Shown here: positions 45,190 to 53,303 of the stretch, piece after piece
How the letters are laid out: each line of letters begins with the position of its first letter
How positions within the stretch are numbered: position 1 is the first letter of the stretch
NCBI GenBank assembly: GCA_000230955.3
Contig: CP007060.1
Location: 1 to 64,000, forward strand
Length of the DNA stretch: 64,000 nt
Source: Halobacterium sp. DL1
GTDB taxonomy: Archaea; Halobacteriota; Halobacteria; Halobacteriales; Halobacteriaceae
Direction of reading: 5' to 3'
Made by a program: the position numbers and the translations under genes
Notes under the pieces: generated by a model
What the model saw: the letters and a program-made list of their open reading frames with translations, nothing else
The model's database searches: none
What the model was told of the DNA's origin: nothing

Positions 45190-46299
45190 ATGGATCCCCG
45201 GATTCGGAGGCACGCGGAGGTCATCGTCGACCGAGCTATCGACCTGCAACCCGACGAGAACGTGGTGGTCAGCATGCCGCCCGTGGCCGAGGACCTCGCC
45301 GTCGCGCTCTACGAACAGATCGGCGAGGTCGGCGCGAACCCGATGATGGTCGCTCGCGGCGACCGTGGCATCGGCACGGACCGCGCGGCCCGCGCGTACC
45401 TCCGCGCCGCCGACGAGGACGACCTCACTGCACCTGAACACCTCCTCCAGCTGTTCAAACACGCGGACGCGGCCGTCGTCGCCCGCCCCCACGAGAACGT
45501 GACCGAGCAGAGCGACGTCAGCACGGAGATGGGCGCAGCCTTCGGTCGCGCGTACCGCGAGGTGCTGAACGCCCGCCTCGAGACGAAGTGGTGTCTCACC
45601 CAGCACCCCGCGCCCGCCGACGCCCAGCTCGCTGGCATGTCCACGGCGGCCTACGAGGACTTCGTCTGGAGCGCGGTCAACAAGGACTGGGACGCCGTCG
45701 AGGAACACCAGGAGCAGATGGTCGAAATACTCGACGGCGCCGACCAGGTCCACATCGTCTCCGGCGACGAGACGGACGTCACGATGAGCGTGAAGAACAT
45801 GATCACGCTCAACGACTGCGGGACGAACAACATCCCAGCGGGCGAGGTGTTCACCGCGCCCGTCCCGGACAGTGTCGAGGGCGAGGTGCTGTTCGACAAG
45901 CCGGTCTACCACCAGGCCCGCGAGGTCCAGGGCGCGTGGCTAAAATTCGAGAACGGCGAGGTCGTGGACTTCTCCGCCGAGCAGAACGAGGGCGTCCTCG
46001 AGGGCATCCTCACGACTGACGAGGGCTCGAACCGCCTCGGCGAACTCGGCATCGGGATGAACCGCGACATCGACCGCTTCACCTACAACATGCTGTTCGA
46101 CGAGAAGATGGGCGACACCGTCCACATGGCGCTCGGCCGCGCGTACCCCGCGACGGTCGGCGAGGGTGTCGAGCAGAACGACTCCGCGAAGCACGTCGAC
46201 ATGATCGTGGACATGAGCGAGGACTCGTTCATCGAGGTGGACGGCGAGGTCGTGCAACGAAACGGGACGTTCCGATTCGAGGACGGGTTCGAGGAGTAG
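45190..46299 (+). CDS. M29 family aminopeptidase
   Basis: The 369-residue metallopeptidase resembles thermophilic AmpS-type enzymes: FTAPVPDSVEG near a metal-binding glutamate (GTNNIPAGEVFTAP), LGELGIGMN, YNMLFDEKMGDTVHMALG and the ending KHVDMIVDMS, which carry further metal ligands. The ATG at 45190 matches the usual family N terminus MDPRI; ATG 45181 is an alternative. It is cytosolic, with no signal peptide. Confidence 0.9.
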   Translation: MDPRIRRHAEVIVDRAIDLQPDENVVVSMPPVAEDLAVALYEQIGEVGANPMMVARGDRGIGTDRAARAYLRAADEDDLTAPEHLLQLFKHADAAVVARPHENVTEQSDVSTEMGAAFGRAYREVLNARLETKWCLTQHPAPADAQLAGMSTAAYEDFVWSAVNKDWDAVEEHQEQMVEILDGADQVHIVSGDETDVTMSVKNMITLNDCGTNNIPAGEVFTAPVPDSVEGEVLFDKPVYHQAREVQGAWLKFENGEVVDFSAEQNEGVLEGILTTDEGSNRLGELGIGMNRDIDRFTYNMLFDEKMGDTVHMALGRAYPATVGEGVEQNDSAKHVDMIVDMSEDSFIEVDGEVVQRNGTFRFEDGFEE

Positions 46300-46652
46300 C
46301 GCGGCGCGACGGAGTCGGGCCGCGAGCCGCGAGCAGCGGTCGGGTTTTAGCGTGGATTTTGCCGGCGCGAGCGGAGTGAGCGCCGAGAAAAGGTACGCGC
46401 AGGTTCCCCAGCACGACGCCGACGTTCCAGGTAGTGCCCAGTTCTCGCTGCCCGCTCGAACCCTGTACAGTTGTGCTGGAAGTTGTACACTGTTCCCACT
46501 GGACGAAATCTGCCACAAAGGGTTTACTACGACTGTTCGGTGCCAATTCGGACGAATCCGGTGCTCCATCGCTGTAGCGACGCTCTCCGACTTTGTTATG
46601 GTGCTTCTTGACAAGGGGTAATTTAAGTCAGTGGCGTGTGTATCCCTGTCAC
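46300..46652. other. Intergenic region without a supported gene
   Basis: It holds GCGAGCGGAGTGAGC (46367-46381), one of a family of short repeats, and two copies of TGTACA near 46467 and 46487. An open frame at 46352-46621 has no recognisable similarity and poor codon use. The end carries the TATA-like taatttaag (46619-46627) for the next gene. Confidence 0.5.
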
Positions 46653-46802
46653 GTGCCCAAGCTCGACTGCCCGGACTGTGGTCGTGGCATCGCAATGCAC
46701 GAACTCGAGACGCGAACCGTCGCCCAGACCACTGGCTTCGAGACGAGCTACCGCTGCCCGTTCTGCCGCACCGACTTCGAGGAAGTCAAGCAGCTGATGT
46801 AG
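46653..46802 (+). CDS. 49-residue zinc-ribbon protein
   Basis: The protein has two CxxC pairs (CPDC and CPFC) about 30 residues apart, enough for one zinc ion, and reads like a small haloarchaeal family of unknown role. The GTG at 46653 lies about 29 nt after a strong TATA-like taatttaag, so the message is likely leaderless. Confidence 0.78.
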   Translation: MPKLDCPDCGRGIAMHELETRTVAQTTGFETSYRCPFCRTDFEEVKQLM

Positions 46803-47019
46803 GACGGGCCCGGTACGATTTCGCCCCTTCGAGTAGACGCTGGCTCTTCGCTCGCGTATCCGTAGGCGTTTTTGCGGAGGCGAGTAGCATTCGTGGCCAG
46901 AGGCCGCGATTCACTGCGCGAACGGAGTGAGCGCAGGAGTTTTTAGCGTAGCTTTTTGCGAGACGGGTTGCCGCAGCGAGCGGAGCGAGCGAGCAAACCC
47001 GTCGAAGTAAAAAGGTACA
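46803..47019. terminator. T-rich terminators and repeat-rich intergenic region
   Basis: TTTTT runs occur near 46869, 46939 and 46953 on the plus strand, fitting terminators for the zinc-ribbon gene. GCGAACGGAGTGAGC (46918-46932) and GCGAGCGGAGCGAGC (46976-46990) are repeats. GACGGGTT and AAACCCGTC around the second copy could form a long stem. No gene is supported. Confidence 0.5.
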
Positions 47020-47041
47020 CGGGCACGAGGGGATTCGAACC
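47020..47041 (-). repeat. Duplicated 3' end of tRNA-Arg
   Basis: The 22 bp here are identical to 47120-47141, the acceptor/T-arm end of the tRNA gene, exactly 100 bp away in the same orientation. A further T-arm-like block, agggttcgaaccc, lies at about 47070-47083. This is what an integrase site or a tRNA-gene remnant leaves behind; see findings. Confidence 0.7.
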
Positions 47042-47119
47042 GGAGGGAGACTCACTGCGTTCGTCTCCCAGGGTTCGAACCCGTGCCGCTTCGCTCCTCG
47101 CGTTCGCTCGTCGCAGAAG

Positions 47120-47194
47120 CGGGCACGAGGGGATTCGAACCCCCGGCCGTCTGGTTAGAAGCCAGACGCTCTGTCCGAACTGAGCTACGTGCCC
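47120..47194 (-). tRNA. tRNA-Arg (anticodon TCT)
   Basis: The 75-nt cloverleaf is complete: 7-bp acceptor (GGGCACG/CGTGCCC), D arm GCTC/GAGC with GG in the loop, anticodon stem TCTGG/CCAGA with loop CTTCTAA, and T arm GGGGG/CCCCT around TTCGAAT (one G-T pair). The loop gives anticodon TCT, reading AGA. CCA is not encoded and no intron is present. A TATA-like gtttttacg (47219-47227) lies 29 nt before the 5' end. Confidence 0.95.
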
Positions 47195-47251
47195 TCGGCG
47201 TTGGGTACAGCGGGCGGGCGTAAAAACCGACTGGATACGTCGTTCCGGGGG

Positions 47252-48463
47252 TTAGTCGGCCGGCTGTCCGTCGCCGACGGCCGCTTCGCTCCCGGGTCGC
47301 TCCCAGACGAAGACGAGGGTACCGGCGAGGAGGAAGAAGCCCCCGAGGCCAGCGATGGCAGCGAGCGGGGTGGTGGCGTCGGCGAGCGCGCCAGCGGCCG
47401 GGTTCATCGGGAGGCGAACGAGCGCGTACACCATCGACGCGGCGCTCAGGACGGTGGTGCGGCCGGCCGCGTCGGCGTGGTCGTTGATGTAGCCACTGGC
47501 GATGGGCGCCACGGCCGTTCGGGCAGACTTCATCAGGAAGAACACGGGGAGTGCGGCGACCGGGAGCAGGAGGGGGACGACGAAGAACGCACCGACGAGG
47601 CCTGGGACGAGGAGGAGTGCCCACTGCGTCGAGAGCAGGTCTTCGATGTCCCCAGCGAAGTAGCTCGTGACGGCCGCGAGAACCGTGAACCCCGCGTACA
47701 GCGGGCCGAGCGCGGTCTCGGAGAGGCCGGCAGAACCGGTCGCCACGGGCTGGATGAACTCGTCGGCGGCGGTGACGACCCCGAAGAACAGCGCGAGGTA
47801 GAGCACGGTTGAGCGCAGCGGCGGGTTCCTCAGTTGCTCCCTGAGCACGGGGAGCGCGTCGAGGACGGTGAAATCCTCGTCGCCGTTCGCGTGCCGGTCG
47901 GTCTCGGGCATCGAGAGCAGGACCGGGACGGAACTCGCCAGCAGCAGGCCACCGGCGAGGAACGGCAACCGGGGGTCGTAGCTGTACAGCACGCCTGCGG
48001 TGAGCATCGTCGCGGCGCTCAGCGACTGGTTGACCGACCCGCCGCGGCCGCGGACCCGGGTGAATTCTTGTTCGTCCAAGCGCTCCTCGAGGGTCTCGTA
48101 GAGCCAGGCGTCGCCGCTGCCCGAGCGGAACGCGAGCCCGAGCGCCCACACCACCCAGAGAACGACGAACGCGGGGAACGTCCGGGCGACGAGGAAGCCG
48201 AACACGGAGAGCGCGAGCAGCACCGACCCGACGAGGAGGCTGTTCCGGCGGCCGATGCGGTCGCCGACGTAGCCGGTCGGTATCTCTCCGACGACGACGA
48301 ACGCCGCGGAGATGCTACCGAGCAGACCGATCTGGGTGAAGTTCAGCCCACGGTCGAGCAGGAAGATGGTGAACACCGGCCAGAAGAACCCGAACGTCGC
48401 CGTCGTCTGGTAGAGGTAGTACTTCAGGATGATTCGCGGCGGCAACCGGTCCCGGTTCAGCAT
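47252..48463 (-). CDS. MFS transporter
   Basis: The 403-residue protein has 12 hydrophobic helices and the loop motif GYVGDRIGRRNSLL. The central loop is charged (LPVLREQLRN). It belongs to the general sugar/drug-like MFS group; the substrate is unknown. The ATG at 48463 is used; no better start is seen. Confidence 0.9.
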   Translation of the reverse strand: MLNRDRLPPRIILKYYLYQTTATFGFFWPVFTIFLLDRGLNFTQIGLLGSISAAFVVVGEIPTGYVGDRIGRRNSLLVGSVLLALSVFGFLVARTFPAFVVLWVVWALGLAFRSGSGDAWLYETLEERLDEQEFTRVRGRGGSVNQSLSAATMLTAGVLYSYDPRLPFLAGGLLLASSVPVLLSMPETDRHANGDEDFTVLDALPVLREQLRNPPLRSTVLYLALFFGVVTAADEFIQPVATGSAGLSETALGPLYAGFTVLAAVTSYFAGDIEDLLSTQWALLLVPGLVGAFFVVPLLLPVAALPVFFLMKSARTAVAPIASGYINDHADAAGRTTVLSAASMVYALVRLPMNPAAGALADATTPLAAIAGLGGFFLLAGTLVFVWERPGSEAAVGDGQPAD

Positions 48464-48665
48464 CGTCGGAGCTCACCGGGCCCACGGACCGCTACTGGCT
48501 GCGGCACGTCCATATTCGGCGTACCGAGTGACTGGCCCAAAAGCGTTCGCTGACGAGGAAATCAGTAGCGGGTTTGACGTTTTCGTGGCGACGGAACGGC
48601 GACCGGGCCGACCGCGAGGGGATACATCGAAGCACACAGGTAGCGGGCGCTACTTCCCTCGGGCA

Positions 48666-49211
48666 ATGAGAGTCATCGGGACCGTGGGGATGCCGGGCAG
48701 CGGCAAGAGCGAGGCTGCCACCGTCGCCGAGGAACTGGACGTTCCCGTCCTCATCATGGGCGACGTCATCCGGCAGGAGTGCCGGGACCGTGGACTGGAC
48801 CCGGCCCAGCACCACGGCCGCATCGCGGGGGCGCTCCGCGAGGAGAACGGACCGGCGGCCATCGCGGAGCGCTCGCTCCCGGTCATCGAGGAGTACCTCG
48901 AGGATATCGACGTCGTGCTCGTCGACGGCATCCGGTCGGCGGTGGAGGTCGAGCGCTTCAGGGAGGCGTTCGGCGACGAGTTCACGCTCGTCCACGTCTC
49001 GGCACCCTACGAGGTGCGCCGCGAGCGCATCGAGGACCGGGGCCGGCCGGGCGACAGCGACGGCGAGAGTCTCGCCGACCGCGAGGAGCGCGAGCGCGGG
49101 TTCGGGATGGACGAGGCCATCGAGCGCGCGGACGTCGAGATCGAGAACACCGACTCCATCGAGGCGTTCCACGAGCGCGTCGCCGACCTGCTCCGGGGTG
49201 AGACGGCGTGA
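48666..49211 (+). CDS. UPF0200 P-loop nucleotide kinase-like protein
   Basis: The 181-residue protein has Walker A GMPGSGKSEA (about 8-17), VDGIRSAVEVERF and an LID-like ERIEDRGRPGDSD, as in dephospho-CoA kinase/adenylate kinase relatives. The archaeal family is known as UPF0200; its substrate is not settled. It overlaps the next gene by 4 nt (GTGA). The shared operon with a UPF0201 protein is conserved in many archaea. Confidence 0.9.
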   Translation: MRVIGTVGMPGSGKSEAATVAEELDVPVLIMGDVIRQECRDRGLDPAQHHGRIAGALREENGPAAIAERSLPVIEEYLEDIDVVLVDGIRSAVEVERFREAFGDEFTLVHVSAPYEVRRERIEDRGRPGDSDGESLADREERERGFGMDEAIERADVEIENTDSIEAFHERVADLLRGETA

Positions 49212-49627
49212 CCGACGTCGTCTACAGCGTCGACGTCCGCGTGACCGCGCCGGTCAACCCGACGGAAGTCACCGACCGCGTCGCCGACGCGGTGACGAAC
49301 CTGTTCCCGACCGCGGACGTCGAGCAGCAGAGCAGTCGCGTGGTCGCGGCGGGCCACTCGGTCGAGGCGTTCCGCGAGCGCCTCTTCGAGCAGCAGATCC
49401 TCGACACGGCGCGCAAGCAGTTCCACGCCAACCGGACGAGCGAGGGGTTCAGCTTCGACCTGAAGAAGCAGGCGGCGTTCAACGGCACGGTGAACTTCGC
49501 GGTGGGGAACCCGAACGAACTGGGCGACATCCACGTCGAGGTGGACGTCCACGAACCGGACGTGGAGTCGTTCATCGACTACTTCGCGCCCGAGACGGAG
49601 GACGGCGAACCGGTCGACGGGACGTAG
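49208..49627 (+). CDS. UPF0201 family protein (RNA-binding-like)
   Basis: The 139-residue protein has the RNA-binding domain-like pattern of UPF0201 (DUF54) with VRVTAPVNPTEVTDRVADAV at the start and FSFDLKKQAAFNGTVNFAV in the middle. No catalytic residues are evident. It is translationally coupled to the kinase-like gene. The convergent mgtE genes end 100 bp away. Confidence 0.87.
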   Translation: MTDVVYSVDVRVTAPVNPTEVTDRVADAVTNLFPTADVEQQSSRVVAAGHSVEAFRERLFEQQILDTARKQFHANRTSEGFSFDLKKQAAFNGTVNFAVGNPNELGDIHVEVDVHEPDVESFIDYFAPETEDGEPVDGT

Positions 49628-49659
49628 GCAGCGGTCTCTTTCGGTTCTTCTCACGGAAC

Positions 49660-49720
49660 GGGGGTGGAGTCGGCTTGCCGGCTCGGCCCCGTCTACTCCG
49701 CCGCAGGTGTCGCCACCCCC
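49660..49720. terminator. Possible bidirectional terminator
   Basis: GGGGGTGG (49660-49667) and CCACCCCC (49713-49720) pair across the 100-bp gap between convergent genes. The loop is long (about 45 nt), so the call is weak. Confidence 0.35.
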
Positions 49721-49727
49721 ACTTCAA

Positions 49728-50285
49728 TCACACGAGCAGTTCCACGACGCCGAACAGGACGAGCACGCCCAGCACGTCGCAGACGTTCGTGACGACGGGA
49801 ATCACCACGTCGTCGGGGTCGAGTTCGAACCGGTAGGCGGCGTACGTCGCGGCGACAGTGACGACGACGGCGAGCACGGCGAGCGCGGCCCCGGAGAGCG
49901 AGGCCACGACGACCACCGTCTCGACGGCGAGGTCGGCGCCCTGCGTGAGCGTCGCGAGTCCCCACGCGCCGACGCCCACGATGGGGAACAGCGTGAGCGC
50001 CAGCGCGACGGTGGCGACAGCGTTGCCGGCCAGCTGGTCGTCGGCCGGGTCGAAGGAGAGCGTCCCGAGGTGGAACGCCGTCGAGAGCCGCGAGGCGAGG
50101 ATGCTGCCCAGGTTGCCCGCGGTGCCGATTGTGACCGGCACGAGCACCAGCAGCGAGGGGTGGGCGAGCAGCGTCGCCTCGAAGGAGCCGAGGACCAGCC
50201 CGCTCCCGACTTCGACGACCGTGAGCGCGAGCAACACGGGGAGTGTGGCTCGCGTGATTGCCGCGACGCTCCACTCCCGGCGCAC
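49728..50285 (-). CDS. MgtE-type divalent cation channel domain, second half
   Basis: The 185-residue protein has five hydrophobic helices and the MgtE/SLC41 membrane-domain pattern (GTAGNLGSILASRL; the VTNVCDVLGVLVLFG helix near the end). It has only the membrane domain, lacking the CBS and N domains of bacterial MgtE. The GTG start abuts the stop of the preceding gene with no gap. The two halves probably pair to form the pore. Confidence 0.88.
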   Translation of the reverse strand: MRREWSVAAITRATLPVLLALTVVEVGSGLVLGSFEATLLAHPSLLVLVPVTIGTAGNLGSILASRLSTAFHLGTLSFDPADDQLAGNAVATVALALTLFPIVGVGAWGLATLTQGADLAVETVVVVASLSGAALAVLAVVVTVAATYAAYRFELDPDDVVIPVVTNVCDVLGVLVLFGVVELLV

Positions 50286-50858
50286 TCAGCCACCCCCGAC
50301 GACGACTCTGACCGCGACCACGAGGAACGCGAGGCCGAACACGTCGCCGGTCGTCGTCACGAGCGGGCCGACCAGCGTGTCGGGGTTGTGGCCGCGCCGG
50401 AACCCGACGAAGACGACGGCGACGACGGCCACGGTGAGCGCGACGCCCGAGAGCAGGCCGGCGACGAACGCGACACCGACGAGCGTCCAGACGTCGGCGA
50501 CCGGCCGTCCGAGCACGACCAGCGTGAGGAACGCGACGAGCGCGGCGAACACGCTCGCTATCAGTCCGTTCGACATCGCCGCCGCGGCCGCCGCCCGGAG
50601 CCGTTCGTCGCCGGCGGTGACGTGCGGTTCGACGACACCCTGGTGGAGGCCGGTGGCGAGGCGCGCGCCGAACGCGCCGTAGACGTTCCCGCGGGTCGCA
50701 AGCAGCGCGGGAACGAGCACGAGCAGTCCCTCCACGATGCGGAGTTGTCCGCGCATCCCGCCGAGGACGACGCCCGCGAACAGACCCCCGACGACGCTCG
50801 CCGCGAGCGCCGGGGCGGCCTCCCGGTACGCGTCGACGGCGACCGCTCGAACGCTCAT
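50286..50858 (-). CDS. MgtE-type divalent cation channel domain, first half
   Basis: The 190-residue protein has five or so helices and the related pattern ATRGNVYGAFGARLATGLHQG, with VTTTGDVFGLAFLVVAV near the end. It is a paralogue of the next gene; splitting the duplicated SLC41 domain into two adjacent genes is common in haloarchaea. The ATG at 50858 is chosen; an upstream frame crosses a T-run terminator. Confidence 0.88.
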   Translation of the reverse strand: MSVRAVAVDAYREAAPALAASVVGGLFAGVVLGGMRGQLRIVEGLLVLVPALLATRGNVYGAFGARLATGLHQGVVEPHVTAGDERLRAAAAAAMSNGLIASVFAALVAFLTLVVLGRPVADVWTLVGVAFVAGLLSGVALTVAVVAVVFVGFRRGHNPDTLVGPLVTTTGDVFGLAFLVVAVRVVVGGG

Positions 50859-50902
50859 GGCCGACCGGACGCACCGTGCGGGGAAAAAACCCGACGGCGC
50901 CC

Positions 50903-51820
50903 TCACTCAGGTTCGGTCCGCAGGAGGTAGACGAGGGCGCCCGCGCCGCCGACGAAGACGGCGCCCGCGACCCACGCCGCGAGGTTCGAGCGGGAGTCGC
51001 CGTGGCGGCCGGTTCGCCCGTCGAGGAAGACGGCCAGCGGCGCCAGCACCCAGGCGTGGACGAACAGCGCGAGTCCGAACTCGTACGTCGGGTCGAACGC
51101 GGCGAGCACGAGGCCCGCGGCGAACACGGCTACGGTGCCGACGAGTACGTCGCGCCAGACGTGCGGTGCGCTCTCCGGGTCGTCGACGGCGGCCGTCTTC
51201 CGGACGAGATAGGCGGCGCCGACGGCGACGTTCACCAGCGGCACGAGCCCGCCCACCGCCCACGGGAGCGCCCGCGGCGACCACGTCTCGTTGTCGGTCT
51301 GCCAGGCGTCGTAGCCCAGCGAGAGCGCGAGCACGACGGCCGCGGTGACTCCGAGGGCCAGCGCCGGGCCGGTCGCGCCGGTGCGGAACGCGACGAACGC
51401 CAGCAGTCCGGCGAGGACGCCCGTCGCGACGACCACCTCCGTCAACGAGTGGCTCCTCTCCCGTGCCGGGTCCGCCGGCTCGCGGAGCGCGCGCGTCGCG
51501 TCGACGTCCACCGCGTAGTCGCCCTGCTTCTCCACGAGCGTGACGCGCTCGCCGGTGAGCGCTCGCGGACTGTCAGTCCCCTTCCCGACGGCGTCGAGGA
51601 GGCGCGCGAGTCGGCTCGACGCGTGGCCGCCGGTCGGCCACGACTCGTACACGCGGACCATCTCGCCGTCGTCGAGTTCCACGGAGAGCGCGAGCGCGTG
51701 GCTCGCGTCCACGTCGACCGGGTAGTCGTGGGAGACGTCACTGGCGTCGATGCGCGTCGCTCGCCGAACCACGCCGGCCACGCGGCGGCCGGTCCGCCCG
51801 GTCGCTCCCCTGTGGCGCAT
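50903..51820 (-). CDS. Membrane protein with soluble N-terminal domain, unknown function
   Basis: I do not recognise this 305-residue protein. Residues 1-120 are soluble (ELDDGEMVRVYESWPTGG; TLVEKQGDYAVDVD); five or six hydrophobic helices follow (about 128-300). It precedes the MgtE pair with 44 bp between, including a TTTTTT run on its strand. No catalytic motif is seen. Confidence 0.7.
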   Translation of the reverse strand: MRHRGATGRTGRRVAGVVRRATRIDASDVSHDYPVDVDASHALALSVELDDGEMVRVYESWPTGGHASSRLARLLDAVGKGTDSPRALTGERVTLVEKQGDYAVDVDATRALREPADPARERSHSLTEVVVATGVLAGLLAFVAFRTGATGPALALGVTAAVVLALSLGYDAWQTDNETWSPRALPWAVGGLVPLVNVAVGAAYLVRKTAAVDDPESAPHVWRDVLVGTVAVFAAGLVLAAFDPTYEFGLALFVHAWVLAPLAVFLDGRTGRHGDSRSNLAAWVAGAVFVGGAGALVYLLRTEPE

Positions 51821-51867
51821 TCACGCGTGGTTTCGCGAGCGGGGGCAAAACACTACTGGCCGTCCGC

Positions 51868-53250
51868 TCAGAACATGCCGCCGAAGCCGCCGCCGCCTCC
51901 GCCACCGCCGCCCTGCATCTTCTTCATCATGCGCTGCATGTCACCGTCGCCCATCCCCTGGAACTGCTTCATCGTGCGGGCCATCATCTTGTGCTGGTCG
52001 AGCAGTTCCTTCACCGTCTCCTCGGACTGCCCCGACCCCTTCGCGATGCGCTTGACCTGCGAGGCGCCGACGGAGCGCGGGTTCGCCATCTCCGCCTCGG
52101 TCATCGAGTCCATGATGACCTCGAAGTTCCGCATCCGGTCCTGGGTGACGTCCATCGCGTTGTCCGGCAGTTCGTCCATCAGGCCGCCGCCCATCCCCGG
52201 AATCATGTCCATCACCTGGTCCAGGGGGCCCATGTTGTCCATCGCCTGCATCTGCTTGCGCATGTCGTGGAGCGTGAACTCCCCCTTCATCATGTCCTCG
52301 GGGTCCCAGTCGTCCTCGCCCTCCTGGGTCTCGTGCATCGCGCGCTCGACGCGCTCGGTGAGCTGCTTGAGGTCCCCCATCCCGAGCAGCCGGGAGATGA
52401 AGCTGTCCGGCTCGAAGCGCTCGACGTCCTGGACCGTCTCACCGGTCCCCAGGAACGCGATGGTCGACCCCGTCTCGTTCACCGCGGTGAGCGCCCCGCC
52501 ACCCTTCGCCGTCCCGTCGAGTTTCGTGATGGTGACGCCGTCGATGCCGATGGACTCGTCGAACTGCTTGGCCTGGTCTTTCGCGCCCTGGCCGATGGCG
52601 GCGTCGAGCACGAGCAGGTTGCGGTCCGGGTCGACGGCCCGCTCGATCTCCTCGATCTCCGAGATGAGGTCGTCCTCCAGCGCGTGTCGGCCCGCCGTGT
52701 CCACGATGTGGACGTCCGCGTCTTCGGTGGCTTCGAGGCCGTCGCGGGCGATCTGGACGGGGTCCTCGCCGTCCGGGTCGCCGTAGAACTCCACCTCCGC
52801 GCGCTCGGTCATCTCCTTCGCCTGGTCGTAGGCGCCCGGCCGGAACGTGTCCGTCTGGATGACCGCGGGCCGCAGCCCCTTCTTCGAGAACCACCACGCC
52901 ATCTTCGCCGCGGTGGTCGTCTTCCCGGAGCCCTGCAGGCCTGCCAGCAGGATGGTCTGGTCCTCAAGGGGGATATTCGTCGAGTCGCCGACGAGTTCGA
53001 CGAGCTCCTCGTAGACGATGCGGAGGACGTGGTCGCGGGCGGACGTGCCGCTCGGTGGCTCCTCCTCGAGTGCGCGCTCCTTGATGGAGTCCGAGAGGTC
53101 CATGACGAGGCTGACGTCGACGTCGGCCTGGAGCAGCGAGCGCTGGATCTCCTTGACCACGTCGTCGACGTCCTCCTCGGAGATACGGGACTTCCCGCGG
53201 AGGGTGTCGAGCGTGCCCCGCAGGGAACTCCCGAGGTCGTCGAGTACCAT
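51868..53250 (-). CDS. ffh: Signal recognition particle 54 kDa protein
   Basis: It binds signal sequences and 7S RNA and docks with FtsY at the membrane. The 460-residue GTPase has the N domain (1-90), G1 [13 protein letters not shown] (about 104-116), [16 protein letters not shown] and the methionine-rich M domain (about 300-440). The Gly-rich end (nine glycines) is unusual but typical of haloarchaeal proteins. No SRP RNA gene is visible here. Confidence 0.96.
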   Translation of the reverse strand: MVLDDLGSSLRGTLDTLRGKSRISEEDVDDVVKEIQRSLLQADVDVSLVMDLSDSIKERALEEEPPSGTSARDHVLRIVYEELVELVGDSTNIPLEDQTILLAGLQGSGKTTTAAKMAWWFSKKGLRPAVIQTDTFRPGAYDQAKEMTERAEVEFYGDPDGEDPVQIARDGLEATEDADVHIVDTAGRHALEDDLISEIEEIERAVDPDRNLLVLDAAIGQGAKDQAKQFDESIGIDGVTITKLDGTAKGGGALTAVNETGSTIAFLGTGETVQDVERFEPDSFISRLLGMGDLKQLTERVERAMHETQEGEDDWDPEDMMKGEFTLHDMRKQMQAMDNMGPLDQVMDMIPGMGGGLMDELPDNAMDVTQDRMRNFEVIMDSMTEAEMANPRSVGASQVKRIAKGSGQSEETVKELLDQHKMMARTMKQFQGMGDGDMQRMMKKMQGGGGGGGGGFGGMF

Positions 53251-53303
53251 TGTTGAGCGGAAGTAGACGGCGACCCCCTAAGAGCCTTGTTCCCTGGGTC
53301 GCC

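Noticed and set aside
46352-46621. 89-codon plus-strand frame
   Set aside because: No similarity, unusual Cys/Phe-rich composition, and overlaps a repeat and a promoter.
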